Shown piece by piece: positions 1-9,883 of a DNA stretch of 32,230 nt. How positions within the stretch are numbered: the stretch's first letter is position 1; each line of letters opens with the position of its first letter. Location: assembly GCA_029932985.1 (NCBI GenBank), contig JAOZPA010000009.1, positions 1 through 32,230 of the forward strand. Reading direction: 5' to 3'. Source of the stretch: Campylobacterales bacterium. GTDB lineage: Bacteria > Campylobacterota > Campylobacteria > Campylobacterales > JAOZPA01. Below the pieces are notes generated by a model. The model searched no databases, was not told where the DNA came from, and worked only from the letters and a program-made list of their open reading frames with translations. Made by a program: the position numbers and the translations under genes.

Positions 1-146
1 AATTAAATACCTCAAATTTAAATAGAAAGTGTATAGCTAGAAATGAAGGATGCCGTGAATTCTCTCTCAAAACTCAAGCTCCAACAATGATAACCTTTGA
101 GAGAAGAGAAAGAGAGAGAGAATATATAACAAAATCATCTATTTAA
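1..146 (+). CDS. 3' end of a CDS entering from the left edge (hypothetical)
   Basis: Reading frame 3 is open from the window edge to TAA at 144-146: ...LNTSNLNRKCIARNEGCREFSLKTQAPTMITFERREREREYITKSSI*. Convergent with the envC-like gene. Too short to identify. Confidence 0.4.
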   Translation, partial: LNTSNLNRKCIARNEGCREFSLKTQAPTMITFERREREREYITKSSI

Positions 147-174
147 AATTTCTGTTTGGGGACTTTAATCTTTG

Positions 175-1347
175 TTATTTTATTAATCTTAATGGGTTAA
201 TATGTCGATTTTTTTTGGTAACTTCAAATGTCAAGTCTCGTTTAACTCTTCCTATAATTGAGCCTTTTTTTACTACATTTCCAACATTTAAATATGGTGA
301 GATTTTGGAGAGGTGACCATATATGATATTCATCTCATTTTGGCATTTTATGATAACTACTTTGCCTAGAAATTTGGTTTCTTGAGCATAGACGACTTTT
401 CCTGAAAATACACTCATCACTTTTGCATCCTCTTTTTTGGCTCGAAGTTTGACCGATTCGCTGAAGAGTTTGATTTTGTAGATGGGGTCGTTGTATGTGC
501 CAAATTTTCGTATCACTTCATAGTCTTTGAGTGGGGAGATAGTTTTTGCTCCTCGGTATTTGCTAACGCTGGATTTTCGATATGATGAGCCGATTTGTCG
601 AACCTTTATATCTTTGACGTGGGCTAGTGAAGTTTTTTGACTTGATGGGATTTTGATAGTATCAATAATTTTCAGTTTTTTTAAAGTTTTTCTAATGGTT
701 TCTTGTTCACTAGAGATTTTTAAGATTTCATTTTTGTATTTTTTATTTTGAATTTTTAGAGATGAGAGTGAATTATCGTGATTTTTTTTGAGTTCTGAGA
801 GGTTATCTTTTTCCGATTTTAGTCTAATTATCCTATTTTTCATCAAAGTCACTTCAAGGATTTGAGAGTTTAAAACTTTATCATTTTTAAGAAAATTAGC
901 ATTTAATTTATTGAAATCATCTCTGATAACTTGTTGCATCGTTGCTAAAATATTTCGCTTAACTAAATTTTGGGTATTATCACTCTTTTGGCTTTGGCTA
1001 AAAATAGTCATAGCATACTGTTTGGCAATAATTTTATTTAGATGGCTTTCAATATTTGTCTGCTGGTGCTTGAGGTTATTTATACTTTTTATGAGGCTGG
1101 AAAGTTCATCTTTTTTATTTTCCACCAACTCCTCTTGTACTTTTATGCTATTTTTCAACTCTTTTATCTTCTTTTTTAGCTCTTTAATTTTTCGGTTTTC
1201 CTGCAAAATTTTACTTGCAACATCTTTCAACTTAATACTCAAAGAGACTCGCTCAATTTTGTATTTTTTTAATTTCTGCTTATTATCCTCACCCGTTGCA
1301 TCTGCAAAAAGTGAAAATAAGATTAGCATAATAAAAATTTTTGGCAC
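175..1347 (-). CDS. envC: EnvC-like murein hydrolase activator: signal peptide, long coiled coil, C-terminal (degenerate) LytM/M23 domain
   Basis: N-terminal hydrophobic signal; Lys/Glu-rich coiled coil; C-terminal ...GKVVYAQETKFLGKVVIIKCQNEMNIIYGHLSKISPYLNVGNVVKKGSIIGRV...LTFEV...NPLRLIK resembles M23; directly downstream of ftsEX. Confidence 0.75.
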   Translation of the reverse strand: MPKIFIMLILFSLFADATGEDNKQKLKKYKIERVSLSIKLKDVASKILQENRKIKELKKKIKELKNSIKVQEELVENKKDELSSLIKSINNLKHQQTNIESHLNKIIAKQYAMTIFSQSQKSDNTQNLVKRNILATMQQVIRDDFNKLNANFLKNDKVLNSQILEVTLMKNRIIRLKSEKDNLSELKKNHDNSLSSLKIQNKKYKNEILKISSEQETIRKTLKKLKIIDTIKIPSSQKTSLAHVKDIKVRQIGSSYRKSSVSKYRGAKTISPLKDYEVIRKFGTYNDPIYKIKLFSESVKLRAKKEDAKVMSVFSGKVVYAQETKFLGKVVIIKCQNEMNIIYGHLSKISPYLNVGNVVKKGSIIGRVKRDLTFEVTKKNRHINPLRLIK

Positions 1348-1360
1348 ATCTTCCCTTAAT

Positions 1361-2194
1361 TTAACTGTATTGTATATCTTTTTTGTTTTTGAAAATTGTT
1401 ATCGAAACAAGCACTAACGATAATACCAAAGCGATACCAAGCATCGTGAAAACATCACTGAGTGTATTAAATGGTGGTATCTCAAGTGCTAGTTTTTCAT
1501 AAAATTTGATTACTAATTCGTGGTTCATTAGATAACTTATTAGCACCGTCGCACTCAATGCACTAAAGATAGAATCTATCAACATCAATTTATATAAAAT
1601 TTTACTTTTCATAAAAAACGGTGCACCAAAAAGTTCCATAATCGAAATTCGCTGACTATGCTCATAGACCCAAATCGAAATCTGTTTAATAATCAACAGC
1701 AGACTAATTATGAGAATAAATCCAGTAAAAACAAGCAAAATCGTCTCAACCAAAATTAAAAATTGGTGAATCAAATCGTGAGAAGCTTTAAACTCTTCAA
1801 CCTTGATAATATTTGGATTTTTTTCAAGTGAACTTTTGAGAATCTGCACCTTATCATCATTTAGAAAATCTTTCAGTTTAATTTGATAAAAAATCGGCAA
1901 TGAAGATTTTAAAACCGTCGTATTTATATCATCGAGATTAATGTTAAGCGAATTCAAAACTTTATCAATATCAATCGTTTTAATCAGTCCAATACTTTTA
2001 GATTCCTTAGAAATCGTGCTTAAATCCAACTCCTTCGATGCGATAATTACCATATTAAAATCTTCCAGCAAAGAATGCTCATAAGCTTGAACCGTCCTAT
2101 CCAAAATCAGCAACACATTAAAACTAAAAAACATTATAAACAGCGGAATAATCAGCGAAATATGATTTCTAAATGACCTCATGCATTTTCCCAT
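1361..2194 (-). CDS. ftsX: Cell division ABC transporter permease FtsX
   Basis: Four predicted TM segments with a large extracytoplasmic loop after TM1; C-terminal FtsX-like permease region; overlaps ftsE. Confidence 0.8.
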   Translation of the reverse strand: MGKCMRSFRNHISLIIPLFIMFFSFNVLLILDRTVQAYEHSLLEDFNMVIIASKELDLSTISKESKSIGLIKTIDIDKVLNSLNINLDDINTTVLKSSLPIFYQIKLKDFLNDDKVQILKSSLEKNPNIIKVEEFKASHDLIHQFLILVETILLVFTGFILIISLLLIIKQISIWVYEHSQRISIMELFGAPFFMKSKILYKLMLIDSIFSALSATVLISYLMNHELVIKFYEKLALEIPPFNTLSDVFTMLGIALVLSLVLVSITIFKNKKDIQYS

Positions 2195-2840
2195 TATCTA
2201 AAAAATATTGCTTATAATCTGTCGCAATTGTTTGAGGAATTTTGTGAGTCACCGCCACAATCGTCGTACCCAAATGTTTTTTTGCACTCTTTAGCAAATC
2301 CCAAATAATCTCACTTGAATAATCATCTAAATTTCCAGTTGGCTCATCCGCTAAAATCACCACTGGATTGTGAGCTAATGCTCTCGCCATCGCCACCCGT
2401 TGCTGTTCACCACCACTAAGCTCCATCGGAAAACTTCTCATTTTATCAATCATATCCACATGCTTTAACAATTTTTGAGCTTGAACTTTGCAAACCTGCG
2501 GTGAAAATCCACCAATCATCAGTGGCAACATCACATTTTGCTCAACACTCCACTCATTTATGAGTTTATAATCTTGAAATACAACTCCCAAATGCTTTCG
2601 CAAAAACTTCAACTTCCCGCTACTCACATTTTTCATCTTTACTCCACACACCGTTAAATCCCCAAAACTCGGCTTCAAAGCCCCATACATCGACTTAATC
2701 ACCGTCGATTTTCCACTACCACTCTTGCCCGTAATAAACACGAACTCATTGGATTTTATATCAAAAGTTGTATTTCTGATAATCGGCTCATGCGATTTGT
2801 ATGCCAAAACTATATTTTCAGCCTTAATTACACTACTCAT
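2169..2840 (-). CDS. ftsE: Cell division ATP-binding protein FtsE
   Basis: Walker A GKSGSGKST, ABC signature ELSGGEQQRVAMARAL, Walker B VILADEPTGNLD. Confidence 0.9.
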   Translation of the reverse strand: MSSVIKAENIVLAYKSHEPIIRNTTFDIKSNEFVFITGKSGSGKSTVIKSMYGALKPSFGDLTVCGVKMKNVSSGKLKFLRKHLGVVFQDYKLINEWSVEQNVMLPLMIGGFSPQVCKVQAQKLLKHVDMIDKMRSFPMELSGGEQQRVAMARALAHNPVVILADEPTGNLDDYSSEIIWDLLKSAKKHLGTTIVAVTHKIPQTIATDYKQYFLDNGKMHEVI

Positions 2841-3999
2841 TTAATATCTTTTTAATTTTTTTATCTATTTTTTGATTGATTTTGGTCGATATGGTATTGT
2901 TTGGAAAATATTCCGCCACTTCGCCTATCAATATATATTTGTGTTCGCTTTTTCCATTTTTGCCATAAGATAATTTGACCACAGTCCCCTCACCGCTTTT
3001 GTAAATATTTTCAAAATGGATAAAAAATCCATCCTCTTTAATTGTTTGGTTTTTAAATTTTTGCCAAACATCGGTTTGATTAAAACTATCTTGAAACTCT
3101 AATCTATAAAATTTTTCTATCTCTTGGGAGTTTTCTAAATTTGTCAAAGTTAAATCATAAATATCTTTTTGCTGTTTTTTCCATCTATCCTCATATTTGC
3201 TACTCACCGCAATATCGCAGTTTTTCAAAATCTCAAATTTAGTTTTTCCCCGACCGCTCATCTCCTCTTTTGAATACTCATAATATTTTGGGCTATCAGT
3301 TCGTAATTCCAGTTTTCCATCAATCTCTAAAACTCTCATAGATTCCTTGATAAACTCATCGCAAATTACCCGTCGGTGAGGTTTTTTATCCCACGGTACA
3401 GGAAAATGAACAAAAATTTGTGAAATTTTATTTGAATTAATAATCTCCAGTAAATCCCTAGCATCATAATCTATTATCAAAATATTGGTGAGATTTTGAA
3501 TCTCTATCAAATTTAAAACTTGCTCAATTGAGGGTTTGTGTATCTCGATTCCAATAAAAAGTATATCGGGATTTTTTTTGGCTTGAAAAAGCAAATGTCG
3601 CCCACTTCCAAAACCCACCTCAATAGCACATTTTTGATTAATCTCATTTTCCACAAAATAATCTATCTTTTTAAGATATTTTGGAATTTTGACTTTTTTC
3701 TCTTTTTTGGGTGAAATATTTGAAAATGTAATCTCTGCCTCTTTTAGTTGAGCATAAAGTTGTAGAGCTTTTTGAACTGTAAAAACTCGATTTGGCTTTG
3801 TTAATTTCTCCGCCTTGACCAAATAATCATCTTTTCTCTCTATCTGCTGAATAAAAAATCGCTCATTTTTTGAGCTTTTGACCATTATTAATTTTTCGTT
3901 TGGAAAATCTTTTGAGGTGGTTTCATAGCAAAATTCAAATCCCTCTAAGGTTTGAGGAAGTAAGCTATTATTTAAAAATTTAGTTTGAAAATTTGGCAT
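2833..3999 (-). CDS. trmB: tRNA (guanine-N7-)-methyltransferase TrmB, long form
   Basis: CAIEVGFGSGRHLLFQAKKNPDILFIGIEIHKPSIEQ SAM-binding region and IFVHFPVPWDKKPHRRVI motif typical of TrmB. Confidence 0.88.
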   Translation of the reverse strand: MPNFQTKFLNNSLLPQTLEGFEFCYETTSKDFPNEKLIMVKSSKNERFFIQQIERKDDYLVKAEKLTKPNRVFTVQKALQLYAQLKEAEITFSNISPKKEKKVKIPKYLKKIDYFVENEINQKCAIEVGFGSGRHLLFQAKKNPDILFIGIEIHKPSIEQVLNLIEIQNLTNILIIDYDARDLLEIINSNKISQIFVHFPVPWDKKPHRRVICDEFIKESMRVLEIDGKLELRTDSPKYYEYSKEEMSGRGKTKFEILKNCDIAVSSKYEDRWKKQQKDIYDLTLTNLENSQEIEKFYRLEFQDSFNQTDVWQKFKNQTIKEDGFFIHFENIYKSGEGTVVKLSYGKNGKSEHKYILIGEVAEYFPNNTISTKINQKIDKKIKKILNE

Positions 4000-4004
4000 A
4001 AAAT

Positions 4005-5246
4005 TTAGCTACCTATCCCTATTTTTAAACTAACCGTTTTACTTGGCTCAGAAATTTCACCCTCTCTATCAACCGCCACAACTTCATAGGAGTATAGCAC
4101 ACCTCTTTGAACATTTTTGTCTTTATAAAAACTATTTTTGATATTTTTTACATCCGTAGTTTCCGTAGTCCGCCCCTCACCCGTTTTTTTGAGTGTGTAG
4201 CTTTGTATTCTTATATCGTTGGATTTTTTCCATTTTAAAATCGCTCCATCAATATCGATAGAACAAGCGGAAGTTAAAATCACGGGGGCTGAAGCTTTGC
4301 CCAAAACTGCTCCAAAAGTTGGATTTCGTTGCAGGTTTGACTCCATTCCTAGTTTATCGACCGCCGTCACAAAATACTCTGCCCCCTCACCCTTTTTTAA
4401 ATCTCTATCTATATAGCTTAGTTTTCTCACCTTTGCCACAAAAGTTTTTCTATCTAAAAAACTAGTTTTTTGTCTATATATTTTGTAAAATAAAATATCT
4501 GATTGCCCACTGTTCCAAATTAATTGAACTTGATTTGGAAAATTTGTCGATGCCTTAACTCCACTTACGATCCTGGGACGAGCCTTCGTGATTCCTATCA
4601 CCGCTTTTGAGGGTGGTGAAAAAATTATATCATCAACTTTTGCTTTTATCCGATAGATATATTTTCGATTTTCTTTGACATCATAATCCAAAAATTCTGC
4701 ATGTAATCTGCCTTTTAGCTCCATAATCTGAACCCATTTATTTTTTGATTCCGATGATTTTCGCTCAACAATATAACCTCTCACATGAGTATCAGGGTGC
4801 GGTCGCCAAATAAGCTTAATCATATTTGGAAGATTCAGCACAGTTTTAACAAAAGGCACTCGCTCCAAAATAAATGTAGTTGCACTAATTGGCTTTGAGA
4901 GTTTGGATTCAAAATTCTTAGTAAAGCAAGAGATTCTATAACTATATTTTGTCCCCGCCAAAAGCCCATAATCTACATAGTGTGATTGGTATTTGGAATT
5001 AACCGTGTGGATATTTACATATTTAGCTATTTTGGGGTCATAACGATAAATCTTATATCCCACAATATTTTGTTGATAAATCGGTTGCCATTCAAAAGCA
5101 ATCTCGCCCATATCTCCTAGCGATTTAAACTGCCCAACTGTTGGCAATGATTGGCTTATCTGCCTTGCAACTGGTTTATTTTTTACACATCCATTAATGA
5201 TTAGCGCTAAACTCATCAATAAAACGATTTTTGTCAATTTTTTCAT
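4005..5246 (-). CDS. Lipoprotein with tandem fibronectin type III-like domains
   Basis: Lipobox-like LIINGC near the N-terminus; repeated ...GYKIYRYD...YVDYGLLAGTKYSYRIS..., GYIVERK...FLDYDVKENRKYIYRIKA, FYKIYRQK...YIDRDLKKGEGAEYFVTAVD, SYTLKKT...VLYSYEVVAVD modules. Confidence 0.75.
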   Translation of the reverse strand: MKKLTKIVLLMSLALIINGCVKNKPVARQISQSLPTVGQFKSLGDMGEIAFEWQPIYQQNIVGYKIYRYDPKIAKYVNIHTVNSKYQSHYVDYGLLAGTKYSYRISCFTKNFESKLSKPISATTFILERVPFVKTVLNLPNMIKLIWRPHPDTHVRGYIVERKSSESKNKWVQIMELKGRLHAEFLDYDVKENRKYIYRIKAKVDDIIFSPPSKAVIGITKARPRIVSGVKASTNFPNQVQLIWNSGQSDILFYKIYRQKTSFLDRKTFVAKVRKLSYIDRDLKKGEGAEYFVTAVDKLGMESNLQRNPTFGAVLGKASAPVILTSACSIDIDGAILKWKKSNDIRIQSYTLKKTGEGRTTETTDVKNIKNSFYKDKNVQRGVLYSYEVVAVDREGEISEPSKTVSLKIGIGS

Positions 5247-6159
5247 CTATAACTTTCCTATTAAATTTTTTATCCAAAATCTCACTAAAATCATCAAAAA
5301 TTTTTGCCTCAAAAAGCATTTTTTCCGAAGTTCTGGGGTGAATGAGATAAAGTATGTATGCGTGAAGCATTACTCGCCCGATTTTATCAGCTTTGGGCTT
5401 AAATCCATATAAATTATCTCCCAAAATCATTCTATTAAAGGAGCTTAAATGCACTCTAATCTGATGAGTTCTGCCCGTAAAAAGTTTCGCCCCCACCAAT
5501 TCATAATTTTCACAATTTGAAGTTAGCACCTTGATAAACTGAGTTTTGGCATATCGCCCATTTTCCCTCACCGCCATCTTCAAGCGATTATGGGGATTTC
5601 GAGCTATGGGTTTTTCCACAGTCAAATTGGTTTTGAGGCTTGGTGTCACTAAACCCAAATAGTACCGCCCCATCGTTTTATCCTCCAATTGAGCGGAAAG
5701 TTTTTTGTGAGCTTCATTGTTTTTTGCCACCACCAAAGTCCCCGTGGTCTGCTTATCAATCCGATGAACAATCCCGTGCCTCTCCTCACCACTAATCGTT
5801 GAAAGCGAAATATTTTTGTACTTCAGCCAATCTACCAAAGTCACCTCCTTGACACTTGGAGCTGGGTGAACCACCAAAAACGGCGGTTTATTCACGACCA
5901 AAATATCATCATCCTCATAAATTATCTCCACATTCAGCCCCTCAACACCTTTGCGAATCGTGTTATCAATTGATGCCACCACAAACTCAAACTCCACCTC
6001 CTGCCCCACTTTGAGCTTTAGCCCATTCTTAAAAGTCTCTTTGCCATCAACCTTCACACCGATTTTTCGTATAAAATTCTCTATCTGATTGCGACTCACA
6101 TCTAGCTGTGTTTGCATAAATTTATCAAGCCTCATCACTTTATCTGTTTTAATTATCAT
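5194..6159 (-). CDS. rluD: Pseudouridine synthase, RluA/RluD family, with N-terminal S4 domain
   Basis: S4-like N-terminus; GIVHRIDKQTTGTLVVAKN catalytic motif (HRLD-type); FTGRTHQIRVHL. Confidence 0.87.
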   Translation of the reverse strand: MIIKTDKVMRLDKFMQTQLDVSRNQIENFIRKIGVKVDGKETFKNGLKLKVGQEVEFEFVVASIDNTIRKGVEGLNVEIIYEDDDILVVNKPPFLVVHPAPSVKEVTLVDWLKYKNISLSTISGEERHGIVHRIDKQTTGTLVVAKNNEAHKKLSAQLEDKTMGRYYLGLVTPSLKTNLTVEKPIARNPHNRLKMAVRENGRYAKTQFIKVLTSNCENYELVGAKLFTGRTHQIRVHLSSFNRMILGDNLYGFKPKADKIGRVMLHAYILYLIHPRTSEKMLFEAKIFDDFSEILDKKFNRKVIDEKIDKNRFIDEFSANH

Positions 6160-6194
6160 CTATTTCCTTTACTGTAATTCTAGCAAAAAAAAGT

Positions 6195-6200
6195 TATAAT
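6195..6200 (+). promoter_or_regulatory. Candidate sigma70 -10 box (TATAAT) for bcp
   Basis: Exact TATAAT 30 bp upstream of the bcp start, followed by an AAGGAG ribosome-binding site. Confidence 0.5.
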
Positions 6201-6230
6201 AGAGGCAAAATTAACGTTAAAAGGAGAAAT

Positions 6231-6701
6231 ATGTTAGAGATAGGTTCAAAAGCTCTGAAATTTTGTTTGCCAAATCAAGATGAGGTTGAGATTTGCTTGA
6301 GAGATTTGAGTGGAAAGTGGATAGTTTTGTATTTTTATCCAAAAGATAACACCCCTGGATGTAGCACTCAAGCTTGTGATTTTACTGCAAATGTGGAAAA
6401 TTTTGAAAATATGGATGCAGTGATTTTGGGTGTAAGCCCCGATAGCCCAAAAAAACATCGGAATTTTATTGCCAAAAAAAAGTTGGAGATTACACTTTTG
6501 AGTGATGAAGAGAGAGAGGTTTTGAAACTTTATAAGGTATGGAAACCAAAAAAACTCTTTGGTCGAGAATATTTAGGAGTTGTACGAAGCACCTATATCA
6601 TAAATCCTGATGGAAATATCGCTTTTAGCTGGGAAAAAGTGAGAGTCAAAAATCATATTGAAATGGTTAAAACTAAATTATTGGAGCTTCAAAAAAAATA
6701 G
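6231..6701 (+). CDS. bcp: Thioredoxin-dependent peroxiredoxin (BCP/PrxQ)
   Basis: VLYFYPKDNTPGCSTQACDFTAN motif with peroxidatic Cys; ILGVSPDSPKKHRNFIAKKKLEITLLSD. Confidence 0.92.
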   Translation: MLEIGSKALKFCLPNQDEVEICLRDLSGKWIVLYFYPKDNTPGCSTQACDFTANVENFENMDAVILGVSPDSPKKHRNFIAKKKLEITLLSDEEREVLKLYKVWKPKKLFGREYLGVVRSTYIINPDGNIAFSWEKVRVKNHIEMVKTKLLELQKK

Positions 6702-6920
6702 CCCGAATATGTGCTTATTGTATTTTTTAAAATGAGCAAGAGGTAGTTTTTTAGGTGGTCTTCTATTTTGTCTTCGTAGATTTCTGCCCCTCTGCCGTAG
6801 TCATTTAAAATGTCATATAGACCTCAAATGTGATAAGTTCTATCTTTTGTAGAGTTTTTTCATAAACATTTTCCTCTTATTCCTCAATCGAAGCTGAAAT
6901 GTAACCTATTTTATCTTAAA
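6689..6920 (-). pseudogene. Possible frameshifted, stop-interrupted ORF remnant
   Basis: Minus-strand frames read KIGYISASIEE*EENVYEKTLQKIELITFEV then, after a frame change, YDILNDYGRGAEIYEDKIEDHLKNYLLLILKNTISTYSGYFF*. Protein-like composition but broken. Confidence 0.3.
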
Positions 6921-6940
6921 AAAATTTTATCTTAAAAAAA
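6909..6940 (+). repeat. Perfect 16-bp tandem duplication TTTTATCTTAAAAAAA x2
   Basis: 6909-6924 and 6925-6940 are identical, in the guaB upstream region. Confidence 0.85.
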
Positions 6941-6996
6941 AATTTAAGCTTTAAGGAAGTTATAAAAATTTGATTAACTATAAAGCAAAAAAATTA

Positions 6997-7002
6997 TATA
7001 AT
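6997..7002 (+). promoter_or_regulatory. Candidate -10 box (TATAAT) for guaB
   Basis: TATAAT with a weak TTAACT about 17 bp upstream; 37 bp before the guaB ATG. Confidence 0.4.
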
Positions 7003-7020
7003 ATAGTGATAGAAAAATAA

Positions 7021-8481
<1,461 letters not shown>

Positions 8482-8496
8482 AAAATACTAACACAA

Positions 8497-8588
8497 ACGA
8501 CTACTTTTAAAATAGAGGTGGGTTATCTCATCTCTTTTACTGGGTGAAGTAAAATTATCACTTTTTAAAAAATCAATTAGATAGTCGT
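8497..8588 (+). ncRNA. Candidate structured leader RNA upstream of metY-metX
   Basis: Closing stem ACGACTA (8497-8503)/TAGTCGT (8582-8588); hairpin AGAGGTGGG-TTAT-CTCATCTCT (8514-8535, two G-U pairs); hairpin TTTTACT-GGGTGA-AGTAAAA (8535-8554); loop GTGA (8544-8547) can pair with downstream TCAC (8558-8561). Confidence 0.45.
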
Positions 8589-8605
8589 GCAAAAAAAGGA
8601 AAAAA

Positions 8606-9865
8606 ATGAAAAAATCAACAAAAGCATTGCATTATGGTTATGAGAAAGATTCTCAAAGTACAATGGCAGTGCCGATTTATCAAACAACAGCTTATGAGTT
8701 TCAAAGCCCCCAACAAGCGGCTAATCTTTTTGAATTAAAGGAGCTTGGAAATATTTACACACGGCTCACAAACCCCACGACGGAAATTTTGGAAAAGAGG
8801 TTTGCATCGCTTGAGGGTGGAGTGGCATCTCTGGCAACAGCTACTGGAATGAGTGCGATTTTTTATGCGGTGGCAAATGTGGCTGAAAATGGCGATAATA
8901 TTATTTTTGCATCAAAAGTTTATGGGGGGAGTACCACACTTTTTATCCATACTCTTAAGCGATTTGGGATTGAGGCTAGAGCTTATGATATTGATAAGCC
9001 AAAAAGTATAAAAAAGTTGATTGATGAGAAGACGAAAGTTATATTTTTTGAGACGATTTCAAATCCTAGTATAGATGTAGCGGATATGGAAAAAATTGTT
9101 AAAATTGCAGATAAAAATGGGATTATAACGGTGGCAGATAATACCGTGGCAACTCCATTTTTGGTTCAGCCTATAAAATATGGTGTGGATGTGGTGGTGC
9201 ATAGTGCTACTAAATATACCACAGGTCAGGGGTTGGCAATGGGTGGATTGATGGTGGAGAGTGGGAAGCTAAAGGCAAAACTGCAAGGAAATGCTAGGTA
9301 TTCTCATTTCAATGAGCCAGATTTGAGTTATCACGGTTTGGTTTATACAGATTTGGATTTACCGCCATTTACTTTAAGAGCTAGGCTTTCACTTTTGCGA
9401 GATTTTGGGGCGACGATTAGTCCATTTAATAGTTGGCTTTTGATTCAAGGAGTGGAGACTTTGGGGCTTCGGATGAAAAAACATTCAAAAAATACAATGA
9501 AAGTAGCTAAATTTTTGGAGAGTTGCACTGAAGTTAAAAAAGTTAATTATCCACTTTTAAAAAGTTATAAAAACTATAAATTAGCTAAAAAATTGTTTAA
9601 AAATGGAGCTAGTGGGTTGCTTAGTTTTGAAGTTGAGGGTTTTGAAAAAGCGGTGAAGATTGTCGAAAAAATAGAAATATTTTCGCTTGTGGCAAATATT
9701 GGTGATAGTAAATCTATAATTACCCATCCTGCAAGTACCACTCATCAGCAACTTTCGCCAAAAGAACTCAAAGATGCAGGGGTTGGAAGTGGATTGATTC
9801 GCTTGAGTGTGGGGTTAGAAAATTGTAATGATTTGATAAAAGATTTGAAACAAGCATTAAAGTAA
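8606..9865 (+). CDS. metY: O-acetylhomoserine aminocarboxypropyltransferase/sulfhydrylase (PLP-dependent)
   Basis: Cys/Met metabolism PLP enzyme signature VVHSATKYTTGQG; next to metX. Confidence 0.9.
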   Translation: MKKSTKALHYGYEKDSQSTMAVPIYQTTAYEFQSPQQAANLFELKELGNIYTRLTNPTTEILEKRFASLEGGVASLATATGMSAIFYAVANVAENGDNIIFASKVYGGSTTLFIHTLKRFGIEARAYDIDKPKSIKKLIDEKTKVIFFETISNPSIDVADMEKIVKIADKNGIITVADNTVATPFLVQPIKYGVDVVVHSATKYTTGQGLAMGGLMVESGKLKAKLQGNARYSHFNEPDLSYHGLVYTDLDLPPFTLRARLSLLRDFGATISPFNSWLLIQGVETLGLRMKKHSKNTMKVAKFLESCTEVKKVNYPLLKSYKNYKLAKKLFKNGASGLLSFEVEGFEKAVKIVEKIEIFSLVANIGDSKSIITHPASTTHQQLSPKELKDAGVGSGLIRLSVGLENCNDLIKDLKQALK

Positions 9866-9883
9866 AATAGAGAAAAGTTAAAT

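Noticed and set aside
61-125. Inverted repeat TTCTCTCTCAAA ... TTTGAGAGAAGAGAA and purine-rich GAGA tract
   Set aside because: Lies inside the open frame of the left-edge CDS (codes ...REFSLKTQ...TFERREREREYI), so coding sequence is a sufficient explanation.
911-1417. 168-aa plus-strand ORF
   Set aside because: Shadow ORF antisense to the envC-like coiled coil; Phe/Leu/Ser-rich translation is what the complement of Lys/Glu-rich coding gives.
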